Shown here one piece after another: positions 24,610 through 36,047 of a stretch of DNA of 64,000 nucleotides (positions are counted from its first letter, which is position 1; each line of letters opens with the position of its first letter). A program made the position numbers and the translations under genes. Source of the stretch: Colletes latitarsis (taxonomy: Eukaryota > Arthropoda > Insecta > Hymenoptera > Colletidae); assembly GCF_051014445.1 (NCBI RefSeq), contig NC_135141.1:27675422-27739421 (forward strand). The letters are read 5' to 3'. The notes under the pieces were generated by a model, which was given only the letters and a program-made list of their open reading frames with translations, ran no database searches and was not told where the DNA came from.

Positions 24610-26188
24610 TTTGAACGTTAAAAATGCTTTTACTCCTTTAGAAATATATCAACAGCCTGTAGACTATGGTGGAAACTTATTCTAAAACAGAATATATTTT
24701 GTTCGTAAATTTACGTAAGGAAAGTTCTCTGAAACGAATATGGTGAAAATAACAATCCAAGTAGCAGATCTAATGACGATATACCTTAATTTACACCAAA
24801 AAAACGCAAAGTATAAACAATACAATTTCTCTTTGACAAGACAAAACTACCGGCTATAATGATTGCACCATATTAAACGACCATAACTTCGGGAAATCCT
24901 CATGAACAGTGTGGCCAGATCTGGCATAATTGAGTGCATCGACGTCGACAGTAGTAACGACGAACTTCCTTAGTGTTTAACGAAGTGGTGGGGAAAGTCG
25001 ACATATCTTACCGCACGAACCACATATTTGCTAGGTCAGCACCTCATGCAACATCGGGAATTCGATAAAGAACGTGAATGGGAGCCTTTCTTTCTTGCTC
25101 TTGAACAGCCGAAGTCCGTCTTCGCGGCATACAATTTCGAATCTCGACGGCCCAGACATTTTTACGTTTCGAGCTATACATATAGGCACATACATATGTA
25201 TAAACAAAGTCCATAATAAAAGAAAAATTTATACGTAAATACACGTTTTAACTTAAAACTTAAAATATGTGGCTCATGCGATCAGATATGTCGGTTTTCC
25301 CCACCACTTCGTTAAACACTAAGGAAGTTCGTCGTTACTAATGTCGACGTCGATGCACTCAATTATGCCAGATCTGGACACACTGGGCGCATGAGAGGAT
25401 GAAGTATGAACTACATTGTGCAATTTCTTCCCGCTAATTTTAAATTGATCGACGCAAAAGTAATTAAGGGTATGAAATCAATACACATTACTGTAAAAAA
25501 TTCTTTTTTTTTTTTATTTAGATATACCTTATAGTCAGTTATATTCAAGGATTATACTTTCCATAGGTACGTTTTGTTTGATCAATCTTTTCTGTCTATA
25601 CTGTAGGTAATTCCTAAGTACCCATAGTTTAAACCAAAAATGTAATACATTTTCCTTAGAAAATATAAATGAAGACTCTTCAGTGTACAAATTGTTTCTG
25701 CTTAATATTATTTTCCTATTTACTAAATTAGAACTTAATATGAAGGAACGAATCCTTCACGATTTGTATCTATGCATAGAAAATGGTGATCTTTAAGTCC
25801 TTCCCAATAATAATAGAGAAAACGAAATCAAAAGGAGAAAAAAATTTCTTCTTTTTAAATTTATACCCAATATTATGCATTATGAATTGATTAATTTCTT
25901 TTAGGCATCCACAAAAGTGTACATTATTTCTAAAAATCAGTTCAATTATTATTGAAAGTGATATTAGGTTACATAATTATTGTTTCCTCAACCTGTTACA
26001 CTTTTTTTTATTAAACTTACAACTGATAAAATTGTATAAAATATGAAATAGTAAGTATTAGATATTTATGCATAATTTTGTGGATGCTAAGACACTCCCT
26101 TTAAAATATACTGCTGTACTCCATACAATGTACATAGCATTATCTAAAATAATCTGCTAAAAATCTATTCGCTAAGTGTATTGGCAGA
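24610..26188. other. RtcB upstream region and intergenic DNA
   Basis: This holds the presumed RtcB promoter (minus strand, reading left from about 24,650) and a 479-bp inverted-repeat element (24907-25385) about 300 bp upstream of the start codon. From 25,400 to 26,140 the DNA is AT-rich. I see no gene there; it may include the 3' UTR of the gene ending at 26,189. Confidence 0.5.
24907..25385. mobile_element. MITE-like element with about 124-bp terminal inverted repeats
   Basis: The left arm 24907-25030 begins CAGTGTGGCCAGATCTGG and the right arm 25262-25385 is its inverted copy, ending CCAGATCTGGACACACTG on the + strand. The match is interrupted by few mismatches through to the inner ends (CCACATATTT). 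The unique middle has no transposase-like coding. I could not find a convincing target-site duplication, so the superfamily is open. A diverged piece of the same terminus lies at 44888-44926. Confidence 0.8.
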
Positions 26189-27463
26189 TCATTGCCGTGC
26201 ATTATGTTCTGTTTCCAGTAGACATTCTCGTACAAGGATTCTAGCATGCTGAATACCCATTTTAAGACGCTCAGCTGCACTGCGACTTCCCGCATAAGAA
26301 AGGCGAATGTCTCTTCCAAGTTCTTCGATAATAACCAGTAACTGAGCATATTTGCCCTGACCAGGTACAGTAGGAAAGTTTATTGTACTGGATGGACTAG
26401 CCTGTGCTACTTGAACAGTTTGAACATTTTGCAAATTTCGTGGATTTGGCACAGTAATCACAGGTTCAGGGATTCGAGGAATTTCTGGTACCTTTGGTGG
26501 TGGAGGGTCATTTAATTTTGTTATCGTTATTTCATTTAGTTTAGCTAACTCTGTTAGTTTTGCCATTTCTGCCATTTTGGAATACTCTGGCATCTTTGTG
26601 ATATCATTTTGTATATTCGCCATTTTAATCATTTCGCTCATTTTTGTTTTTTCATTCATTTTTGCAATTTCTTTAGCCATCTCGTTGATTTGTGCAATTT
26701 CATTTAATTTTGTTATGTCGTTATTATATTTAGCCATTTCTGTCATCTTTACCATCTCGTTTAGTTTAGCTATTTCGTTCATTCTTTGAACTTCATTAAT
26801 CTTTGCCATCTGTGACATCTTCATCATTTCATTCATTTTGGCAATCTCGTTAATTTTTGTTATATCATTGTATTTAGCCATCTCGGAAAGTTTCACCATT
26901 TCGTTCATTTTGGCAATTTCAGACATCTTGGCAATTTCTTGCATCTTTATATATTCTGTTGTCTTGGCATACTCTGCCATTTTTTCCATTTCATACCTTT
27001 TAGCCATATCCTGAGACATTTTATTTAATTCAGTCATTTTACTGAATTCAGCAAGTTGAGCCATTTGAACTATATGTTCTGGTACTTTTCCCCTTTCCAT
27101 CATTTGCTTTAGCTCTGCAGAAATTTTATTCATATTCATTTCTGACATTTGAGCTATTGTTGCTGCATCCGGCATTTTTGAAAGTTCTGCAATTTTTGAA
27201 ATTTCTCTTGCTAAATTTTCATCCAAACAACGCTTCTTTTTAGCACGATGCCTAGCCATACGCTGAGCTTCTTGCATTCTTCTTATTGCTGCCTGCTCCT
27301 CTGTTTCTTTTGCTCTGGCGTTCTTCATTCTTTCTGCAGCAGTATACAATCTCACAGCACGTTCTTCAATCGTTTCTGATCTTAATTTTTGTCGTCTATA
27401 TTCTCGCATTTCCCTTACCTTTTTAAGGTAAGATTTTTTCTTAGCCTTAGGCATAACATGCAA
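26189..27463 (-). CDS. CDK2AP (DOC-1) domain protein with basic N-terminus and Met/Lys-rich repeats, 424 aa
   Basis: This is a single-exon gene. The last 56 or so residues (KYAQLLVIIEELGRDIR, YAGSRSAAERLK, ARILVRECLLETE) match the C-terminal domain of CDK2-associated protein 1/2, a small NuRD-complex subunit that also binds CDK2. Residues about 1-80 are very basic, with two 24-residue units starting ETIEERA and ETEEQAA and ending in AR.K. This resembles STPR-type DNA-binding repeats, but I hold that loosely. Residues about 95-310 are degenerate seven-residue-like repeats of the form KM.E(I/M)AK, probably helical or coiled coil. A proline-rich linker (PPPPKVPEIPRIP) precedes the CDK2AP domain. 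Human CDK2AP1 is only about 115 aa, so the N-terminal 365 residues are extra. Start: ATG at 27461-27463, or a second Met three codons later. A truncated paralogue lies at 29427-29972. Confidence 0.85.
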   Translation of the reverse strand: MHVMPKAKKKSYLKKVREMREYRRQKLRSETIEERAVRLYTAAERMKNARAKETEEQAAIRRMQEAQRMARHRAKKKRCLDENLAREISKIAELSKMPDAATIAQMSEMNMNKISAELKQMMERGKVPEHIVQMAQLAEFSKMTELNKMSQDMAKRYEMEKMAEYAKTTEYIKMQEIAKMSEIAKMNEMVKLSEMAKYNDITKINEIAKMNEMMKMSQMAKINEVQRMNEIAKLNEMVKMTEMAKYNNDITKLNEIAQINEMAKEIAKMNEKTKMSEMIKMANIQNDITKMPEYSKMAEMAKLTELAKLNEITITKLNDPPPPKVPEIPRIPEPVITVPNPRNLQNVQTVQVAQASPSSTINFPTVPGQGKYAQLLVIIEELGRDIRLSYAGSRSAAERLKMGIQHARILVRECLLETEHNARQ

Positions 27464-29426
27464 TTATGCACAGCATAAGTACAATCATCTATATAATCTG
27501 TCATTTTCGTAAGTTTTAAATACCAAACTTCTCACAAAATATATTTTATGCATACGTTTTTGGCTAAATATTTAGCCAATTTTGTTGCTCCTTTCTTGAT
27601 ATTGACTAAATGTATTTTTATTCGTATACCTTTGTATACAATATAATTCTTACGTTACATTTGGATATTACAAATTACCTGTAATACAAAATAATACAGT
27701 CAATTAAAACTTGTTTGTTAAAAGATATTCAGAAAGATGATAAAGAGTTCATTCACTTGTTTTTAGGCGTAGCAAGCACCAGTTATTATTTCTATGTCTA
27801 ATTATCATTCAACTATCATAGAATAAAACTTATCATTAAACCAGACTATTAACGGCAGTAACTAAAAATTTAATTGCACTTGCAGAAAAAGAGAGCATCG
27901 GTCTGGCGATCTCCTTTGAGAAATGCCGTTAACCACTTTCTTTGCTACAGCAAGTGAAAAAAACGTAAAAATTAATTCGATTTCCGACATCTAAAAAGAC
28001 GCGGGTAAAGCACTCAAAAAAAATTCCATAGCACGTGCGCAAAAATTGAGCGGCGAATACTGTTTTCGAAATACGGATATGTATACGTGCGTGTGCGTAT
28101 CAGCTACCTGTGTCACGTTGCTTTTATGTGTGCGTGTCTCCCAAAATTCGAAAGAAGAGCGTCGTCAAGTAGCACACGACGCGCATGCGCACCAATCTAA
28201 GAACGCCGTCTTCCTGAAACGTTCACCAATCACAACAATGGCGGACGCAATTCGGTCAATTCATTGAAACGCACAATTAATTCACCGTGAAGCTAAACCG
28301 CGTTGTGGACCGATCCGATTTTACATCCGAATCTTCCTTGCAGTAGAACGCGTCCGCCAATGCCGCTCGTATGGAAATTAGTCCGATTTTTCTCAAGATA
28401 TCCCGGAGACAAACGCACAAAAGCAATATCGGCCGACATGTAAGATTTTCGTTCGGTGCCACTTTAAGGGGCCAAGCGGGGTCGCCGATAGGCTGCGTGT
28501 GACGTTGCGTTTATTGACCATAACCCCTTCCTACTCCCGTCTGCAACTTCACGACGGACAGGTGTACGACCTGAGAGACCGCAAAATAATTGACCAAACC
28601 AACCGCGTCTTAAAATATACGACACATTATCAAAGAGCCATGAACACACGAAATGTTCAGCTGTTTTATCGTCTCCACTAATGAAGATCTCACGCTTCTA
28701 CCTCTTCGATAAGATGATCATTCCCTGGAAATATTCAATTTACGGTAAGCTTTCTTAATGTTTTAAAAGAATGATTCCTTTAAGGAATGAGAAAATTTTG
28801 ACGGGTTTACTTTGGTTTTTTCAGACAAGGTAAGGAGTCACTTACGGTGAACTCATCAAGAGGATTCGTATTTTTGAAGAACTTGCGAGTTACGGAAATA
28901 TTTTGGTGCGACCAAGGTTTCAAATAGTCTACAATAATTAATAATAAGGATTGTTTTAAAAGGAAATTCGCGTCTAAGTTTTCTACCATTTTCTAATATT
29001 TTGTTAGGTAAATTGAAGAAATTATGTCCATTATTTGCAAACTGACTATTTTATTAAAATTTACTAGAGATATTTTAATTTCTTTTATTTAAAAATATTT
29101 GTCAATTATTATTACTCGTATTTTTGTATGGAGTATTATTGTTATTATATTAATGAATTTCATGTATTACTTTTGTTCATATACTTGACACTTACAGTAT
29201 ACATATTAAGCCATGAGATTGCTCTTATTATCAATTCATACAAATGAAATTAGTAAATATATTCTTTACAATTGTTGCAATTTTTTACATAGAAGGTGAT
29301 GTTTCTATATAATTTATATTTTTCTATATAGAATTAAAATTACAAATTTTACTATATACAATTTTATAAAGATCATAAAAATAAGTTATCTGTTTATTAA
29401 AAATTCTATATCCATTTGTAGACAAA
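27464..29426. other. Intergenic DNA with CpG-richer promoter-like island
   Basis: No coding gene is recognised. From about 28,020 to 28,650 the base composition rises in G+C with many CpGs. It contains a perfect GCGCATGCGC palindrome at 28181-28190 (NRF-1/Ewg-type site) and an ATGGCGGAC motif near 28240. It is likely the promoter of the 26,189-27,463 gene with an unseen 5' UTR intron, or of an unknown transcript. The 28,700-29,400 segment is AT-rich and featureless. Confidence 0.4.
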
Positions 29427-29972
29427 CTACAGCTGCAAGTTAATTTCTGTCTCTGATAAACATTCTTTGATCAGCATTTTTGCTTGTACAATGCCTAATT
29501 TTAATCTTTCTGCTGATATTTTATTACCAGCATATGCTAATCTAACATCTTTTCCTAGTTCCTTGATAATGGCCAATAATTGAGAATATTTATTTTGTTC
29601 ACAAGGTGTATGTACAATGATTGGTAATTTCTGCATAGGCAAGTGTGTTTGAAATTGTTCTGTATTTGGTATTGTAATGATGGAATTAGTGGTTTCAAAT
29701 GTAATGTTTTTTCGATTTAATTTTGCGATTACAGAAAGCTTACTAAAATTTAATATTTCAAGCACCTTTGCTTCCTCTAAAGCCTTTTTCTTTCTAGCTC
29801 TAAATCTAGCCATTCTTTGTGCATCGTGAAACCTCCGAATTATAGCTTTATCTTCTGTTTCATGAGGCTTCATTAGAGGTTTACGTGTGCATTTCTTTCT
29901 TTCTCTAGTTGAATCAGGTTGTTTGTTCGTTTTTAATGTATTCTTACATTTGCTCCACTTGTAACTATTCAT
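29427..29972 (-). CDS. Short CDK2AP (DOC-1) domain paralogue, 181 aa
   Basis: The C-terminus (KYSQLLAIIKELGKDVRLAY, SAERLKLGI, LIKECLSETE) is about 60% identical by eye over 56 residues to the protein encoded at 26,189-27,463, and matches the CDK2AP1 family. It retains one copy of the basic unit (ETEDKAIIRRFHDAQRMARF, RARKK). It lacks the long Met/Lys repeat region, keeping only a remnant (LNFSKLSVIAKLN). Same strand, single exon, about 2 kb upstream of its relative, which points to tandem duplication or retrocopying. The start is ATG at 29970-29972. The open frame and conserved domain argue that it is functional. Confidence 0.8.
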   Translation of the reverse strand: MNSYKWSKCKNTLKTNKQPDSTRERKKCTRKPLMKPHETEDKAIIRRFHDAQRMARFRARKKKALEEAKVLEILNFSKLSVIAKLNRKNITFETTNSIITIPNTEQFQTHLPMQKLPIIVHTPCEQNKYSQLLAIIKELGKDVRLAYAGNKISAERLKLGIVQAKMLIKECLSETEINLQL

Positions 29973-31300
29973 TTTCTATTCAGATACTTTCTTCCAATTG
30001 TTTTTATTTTTACAAAAATTATAAAATGTACATTTCATAAAATGTACAATTAAAAAATTATTTGAATTGGGTTCCTGTCTTTAATTGTTTTACGCGCATG
30101 CGTCAAATGTAATCAATTTAGAAACCAATCAAGAATGATGGATCATTGTATGCAGACCCGTTAGAAGTTTTGAATCACGTGCGTCTGGACGGAAAATAAT
30201 TGACGGAAATGTCTACATTAAATTCTGATAAAGTTCTTTGTTTTTTCGTTGTTTTTAAATATTTGCAATCATCACAAACACTGATAAGAAGAAAATGATC
30301 GTCGCACTTGCACGTAAGACTTCACTATGCACTCTTTATACTAGTACAATTTCATCAAAAAATTCTAAAGTCTTGTTTTATTGAAGATTAAGAAGGTATA
30401 GCTGTCTTCTTCTCTGTATGTATTATTGGCTCAAGGTGATTCATTCCCAAAATAGTGACTTACGATTAATTCCTTATATGTAAATAAGCCATTGTAAATT
30501 TAAACTTAATTTTAGTGGGAATCGCGTTTCATAATGATTTGGTCACAACATCATTCATTAAACTACGAAATTGTACCTGCTAGCAAACTTTTTTTTTGCG
30601 TGTGCGTGCGATCGCGTGTATATATACACACTTATTTTTAACACTGACAAGTACTAGCAAAAATGTTGGCTACTTGAGATGTATAATTATCGAAATATAT
30701 TTGATATGCAAATGGATGTTGGATTTGTACGAGATATAGTTTTTAGTTCAAATTTTCAATTTATTGATAAATACAGATAAAAAAAATCAGAAGCAAGTAT
30801 AGAGCAATGTGTTTTATTGAGTGGTTGAACTGGTATGATTACATATTAATGTTCAAGCAATTAGATATTACAGTATTTCATAGAAAGTATTGATAGGTAT
30901 CAAAATTTCAGACACTGAAACAGATATTGGTACTATTGTAAATATATGAAAAAATAAAAAAGTAAAATCCAATTTGTATAAAATAAGTAATGAAGACAGA
31001 TACAACTTTGGATAATGATGACATTTAATCAGAGAAATCATTCCATGTATAAAAGAAGATGTGTTCCTCTTCCAATCATTATTATTAATCATGTACAAAA
31101 GTAAATTCAATTCAGTTTATTCAGTTTCCAGTCAATTAGCGTTTGTCATGGTGATCAACAAATTACAGAAGTATACATATACATTTAACCATATCAGAAT
31201 TAACATTTACAGATCTATATTCAGTCATTTCATATTAGCTTTTGCATTTGCTTATTTTATATTAACTAAAATTTGTTTCGTAATTATACAAGTACATACG
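29973..31300. other. Intergenic DNA upstream of the short CDK2AP gene
   Basis: A CGCGCATGCG palindrome at 30093-30102, 120 bp upstream of the start codon, is a candidate NRF-1/Ewg promoter site. The rest is AT-rich. Open frames at 30868-31315 have no family resemblance. A short sequence at 30294-30312 looks like a start codon followed by a splice donor, but I found no matching downstream exon. Confidence 0.4.
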
Positions 31301-31308
31301 TTAGTACA

Positions 31309-31494
31309 GGTCTGACGAACTGGCGGCCCACGGGCCACACTTCGCCTTTTCTTCCCACTCGAGCATTACGACCGCAGACATACTTCGCACGCACACCGTA
31401 ATTCTCATCGCTTGCATTCTGCAGGTGAGGGAATCTGCTAGCTAAAGGGTTAGTCGAGTGGCTCGCAACGGAAAGGTAGTTCGTCAGGCCTATA
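31309..31494. mobile_element. 186-bp MITE-like element flanked by TTAGTACA direct repeats
   Basis: Termini GGTCTGACGAACT (31309-31321) and AGTTCGTCAGGCC (near 31478-31490) are inverted copies with one mismatch. The 8-bp sequence TTAGTACA occurs immediately before (31301-31308) and after (31495-31502). An 8-bp duplication is typical of hAT-type insertion. The element is GC-rich against its AT-rich surroundings and non-coding. The right terminus has four extra bases (TATA), so the exact boundary is uncertain. Confidence 0.75.
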
Positions 31495-31502
31495 TTAGTA
31501 CA

Positions 31503-32155
31503 GCAATCATACTGACTGTATGTTATTTATAGGCATGAGTAAAAACCATTACAACTGAAATGTAAAACTACGTAGTTCTTAAGGGTACGCAACATTGTAG
31601 TACAATGTCACCCTTTCTAAAAACTCATTATAGATTTTGTTTGATACCACTGTTCGATACCAGATTCGTAATATACAAGATGTACTGATAATACTGATTC
31701 AATGCCATTCTCATTTACTGTTTATATTATTTTCTACAGTAAAATATTTTTGTATGTTACAGGTTGTATATAAACGTTTCAGATATTACATCACATAAAT
31801 CACTAGAGATGTTTACAATGCAGAATACCAACTCTACAAATTAAATAAACAAACATGTACATTTCATCATACGAATATTATTTTCTTCTATTGCTAGTAA
31901 TTCTTCCAGTATACCTTTTTTTTAAATTATGGTCATGGCTGGGCTGGCAATTATTTGTAAATAATTAATATTATGTATACTTTGTCTTTAATTTATGTTT
32001 CTTGTAATACTTAAATCTTTGATGCTTTCCCTTTCATGAAATTTTAGCCTCATATTGCTTAAAAATTTTTTCTCTATTTATATAAAAGTATAGATTAAAA
32101 ATTTTTTAATAAAAACAATTATAAAAGTTTATTATTTCTGTCAAGAAATTTTAAA
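31503..32155. other. AT-rich DNA, probably ClC-7 3' UTR
   Basis: There are no coding features. It lies directly downstream of the ClC-7 stop codon on the minus strand and probably includes its 3' UTR. I cannot place the cleavage site. Confidence 0.4.
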
Positions 32156-35100
32156 TTAAATTTTATTAGTAATTAAAAGTTCATCTAATCCCATTCTTCC
32201 TCTATGTTTCCATATCCTAAATCTGGCAACATCTTTTCGTGTAATAATTCCAATTACCTAAAGAAAATATAAAAATACAATATCTTCTATGATACAATTT
32301 GTTTTAGAATGCATTATTGTTGGTACCTCATTTGTGTCATTTAATACTGGTAAATGACGAAGGCCTAAACCTCTAAAAAGTCTAAATGTACGTGGTAGTG
32401 CTGCAGACTGAAAAAGAAGATTAATATAAACTACAATTTTTAATTTATAAATAGAATAGTAATAGTTAACTAACATGTTGTAATGTATAAGGAGAAGGAT
32501 TCATGAAAGGTCTCAAATCTATTGTATATGTTTTTTCAATTTCAGTTAAAGTGACTTGGTCGATTGTTGGATATCTAGGATATTCGTTTCTGAACATTTT
32601 AATACTCAGGTTTGCTTCCCAATTATCTGCTTGTTCATTGAAAATTTTATTTTGCAACAATACTATTAATTGAGAACGTAAAATCAAACCTCGAAACTGA
32701 CCATAGGAATGTATTTCAGTCTGAAAAACAAAATACAAAAATAAATCTTACAAAATTACACAAAAATATAACATTTCTTAATATAAAAAAAAATGTAAAT
32801 ACAAAATTTATTACCTGATCACTATTAGGGGGATCGACTATTGGGAACCCATTAAATGTCACGCATTTTAGAAGTTCTACAATATGTCCTACATTTTCTA
32901 CTGTTTTTAGTGTTACCACAGGGTGACTCATTATTTCACTAACATATATGTTGTTTGATAATGGTGGTGCTTCCCATGGTAATATTGGGATTCCAGCCAT
33001 TTGTATATGAATGTCATAAATTCCCTAAAGAACGTGTAAAAAAATATTTCGATCGTGTGCAAATACTCTTTTATCATATAAAACAAAGATTAACTTATTC
33101 ACGTGCCTCATTGAAAAAATCCCCAACCCATTTAGCCATAATAAGAACTATTATAACTGGCAAACCAAAAGATATTCCTTGAGTAGCTTCTATGAGTATG
33201 GCAGTTAAACTTATTGTCATTCTAACTACACCGCCTAATTGGGCAGCTGCACCTAATAAAGCATACTTTCCAGGATCTAAAATAACCTGCAATAATATAT
33301 AGAATTTCATATTTCATGCAATATTTCTTTTGCATATTCATATTTTCTTCTTACGTTGTCGGGGACAAGTTTTGAAAGACCCGATCCTATTAGTCTACCC
33401 CATGCAGAACCAATTAAAAGAGTTGGAATGAAAAGACCACTAGACATAGACAGACCAAAAGTGAAAACAGCCAGGAAAAAATAAAGTACAACAAAAATGA
33501 CTAAAGTTGTGTCATTATGAGAACCTACAAACAAAACATTTGTTAAATACGGATTCTGTTATCTTCTACGTATATAGTAGCGTACCTTTCGGGTCATGAA
33601 ATAAAGATCGTACAGTACTTTCTGGTGTTTGGAACCATAAAGCTGCGACTGCATTATATTCGCCTTCATTACAGTACATCTGAATAGGAAATTTAGCGGG
33701 GGCTTTCCCTAATGGTTTGCAGTCGTTTATCATGTAAATCATTATAAATCCTATTGTTGCACTTAGTACACCTATTAAAAGAGCTTCCACTACTTTTAGC
33801 CATTTTCTTTTTATGAATTTAAGACGAAAACAGGTGATTTTATAATTTATGTAGTTCCAACAAGCGCCTAGAACTCCACCTATTACTCCCATTAACATGA
33901 ATAGAGGAATTTCATAAATCTGATAAGACATTGAGCCAAATTTTCCCAAGTTTAGTAAGCCCGGATAAGAAAGGTCACCAACTCGTCCATAATATGTACT
34001 AAGCACAATATTTAATGTAAACGTTGTAATCATACTGGCAAAACATATTCTCCATGTAAGACTTTGATTAAAAAAACTATTTCCTTCTTCAATAGTGAAT
34101 AATACTCCTCCTAAATTATTTTTAAGCAATTAAATCGTAATTTTATTATACTAATTATAATTTTTCTATTACTAACCAATTGGTGCTCCAAATGCAGCAG
34201 ATACACCAGAAGCTGCTCCACCTGACACAAAATCTCGCTTCTCATGGTCCTCTCTAAAATATTTAAATATTTTGAAATCTTTGTTAAATGTAGTACTTTT
34301 TCCTTGCGATATCCCTGCTGCTACCACAGCCCCAGAATGTATCATAGGTCCTTCCTATAAATACAATAGTATTAGATATGGAAACACTTCTAAATAAATA
34401 AGAGCAATAACAAACAATAATTACTTTCCCACCAGCCAGTCCTCCCACTACAGTACAAATTACTCCAATTGTTTTTACTGCCAATGTTTTAATACGAACA
34501 ACTCGAGGTACTTTAACTCCATTTAAATAACATTTCACCTGTGGTATACCGCTACCTGCAGCAACTGGTTCTATATAGGAGACTAAAAGAGCTCCTATTA
34601 GGACAGGTACAAAATTTAGAACTAACCATATTAAATATGGTAGCCATAAACAATTTTTTGATACACATTGATCCATATCTGTTATTAATTGTAAGGAATA
34701 ATAATTAAATTTATATATACTTTTTTACATTTGCACAGTGATATCAAAGGATACAAGATTTGAGCAAACCATATTTTATGTTTGTTAATTCATGTATTGA
34801 AATATGTACATAACATGCTATAAGAGCTGTGAAGATGCCTATCAATAAGAAAATGAACCATCTGGCAAAATTTTTTTTAACTACAAATTTATATCCTTTT
34901 ATCCTTTCTTCATCTTGCAGAACATTATTCTCACAGGGATCATAATCTAAACTCTAAAGAAATAAAAAAAAAAAAGTAAGATGTACACAAGCAATGCCAC
35001 TTCACAGTAGAAAAATAACAATAAAAGTATTTAAACAATACAGAAACAAGTTACCTCGTAATTAGCTGATAAAAAGTTAGTGGCTCCAGGAGTAACTTCT

Positions 35101-35543
35101 TCCGTATAGAGTCTTCCTGAATTGTGCGAAAGTTTCTCTTTGATATTTTGCAAAGACTCACCATCCTGGTTGTATGTTGCATTCTATCAAGAATCACAAT
35201 GATTACAGATCTATGGCACTTGACAAACTGCTGTTCCATTACCCATAGAGGTGGTCAGCAAAAGACACTAAATATTATCAATCGCGGACTCGTATTATCA
35301 AATACAATTCGGTTTCTTTGTGATAAAATTGAAATTTTACTTAGACAGATAGTGTATATACTTATATTGGTACGGTTCTCCTACCCGAAATCTAACATTG
35401 ATGCTGTCATTTGAATACGACGCAAAATTGTTCCTTGGTTTCAACAACCGTTCTCTGTCGTCTTCGTTGTTTATATAATTATCAACATTATCTTCGACGC
35501 TGCTGTTTATCATCACATTTGTATGCGACAAAGAATCCGTCAT
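32156..35543 (-). CDS. CLCN7: Lysosomal H+/Cl- exchange transporter ClC-7, complete
   Basis: This is a 2Cl-/H+ antiporter of late endosomes and lysosomes; in vertebrates it pairs with OSTM1. Twelve exons in translation order: 35385-35543, 35055-35183, 34755-34953, 34425-34678, 34177-34354, 33586-34110, 33355-33524, 33107-33286, 32815-33024, 32475-32720, 32327-32407, 32156-32257. Total 810 residues (human 805). The N-terminus has an acidic dileucine signal (DDRERLL), as expected for lysosomal sorting. The filter region reads GSGIPQVKCYLNG. The gating glutamate is in GKEGPMIHSG, formed across the exon 4/5 junction, and the proton glutamate is in GVLFTIEEG. Two CBS domains follow, ending with PSPYTLQ and LGLRHLPVLND. 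It resembles ClC-7 more than ClC-3 or ClC-6 (YESLDYDPCEN, YIEPVAAGSGIP). The intron between 33107 and 33024 uses a GC donor. It corresponds to Drosophila ClC-b. Confidence 0.95.
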
Positions 35544-36047
35544 TCTTTAAATACCGTCACTTCAATCACAAACTTAAGGTCGACAAAATTATCACGCTGC
35601 TGCACATTTAAGGACTTCGTTCTTTGTCAGTAATACCATTGAGAAAAACAGGCTGACACTTGCATTCTTTTTCGACCTTCTGAATTTCTACGAGCTCACG
35701 TACACGCGATCGAGCATAGTGTGCAAAAGTGGAATAAGGAATTCCTGGTACACCCGATAACACCGATTTGATAATAATGACTCTATTACCGCGTGCTGAC
35801 AATACGTACTGACAGTCACGTGATCAATATTATGATTCATGTTTCATAAAAATGGTCCTCAACTTTCAACAATCCTGATGTTTCTTCATTGTAGAGTATT
35901 ATTTCAGTTGACTGGATTCTTACTTTGATCAAGTTTGTATTGCTAAGAAAAGTTTTTTGTGACTATTTATCAGATATATTTCGCTTGTAAGGGACAATGA
36001 AGACTGAAAGTTGAAACAGAGATGTCAGATTGAGCACCGGGTGCACT
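35544..36047. other. ClC-7 upstream region
   Basis: This is the presumed ClC-7 5' UTR and promoter (minus strand). At 35687-35722 it contains a segment matching the terminus of the adjacent foldback element (ACGAGCTCACGTAC). The 64-codon minus-strand frame across it looks like repeat-derived sequence, not a gene. Confidence 0.45.

Noticed and set aside
26577..26789. 70-codon + strand frame rich in Ile/Phe/Ser
   Set aside because: Antisense of the KM.E repeat region of the CDK2AP fusion gene.
30294..30312. Start codon plus splice donor resembling a first coding exon on the + strand
   Set aside because: No acceptor with a compatible conserved exon could be found downstream.
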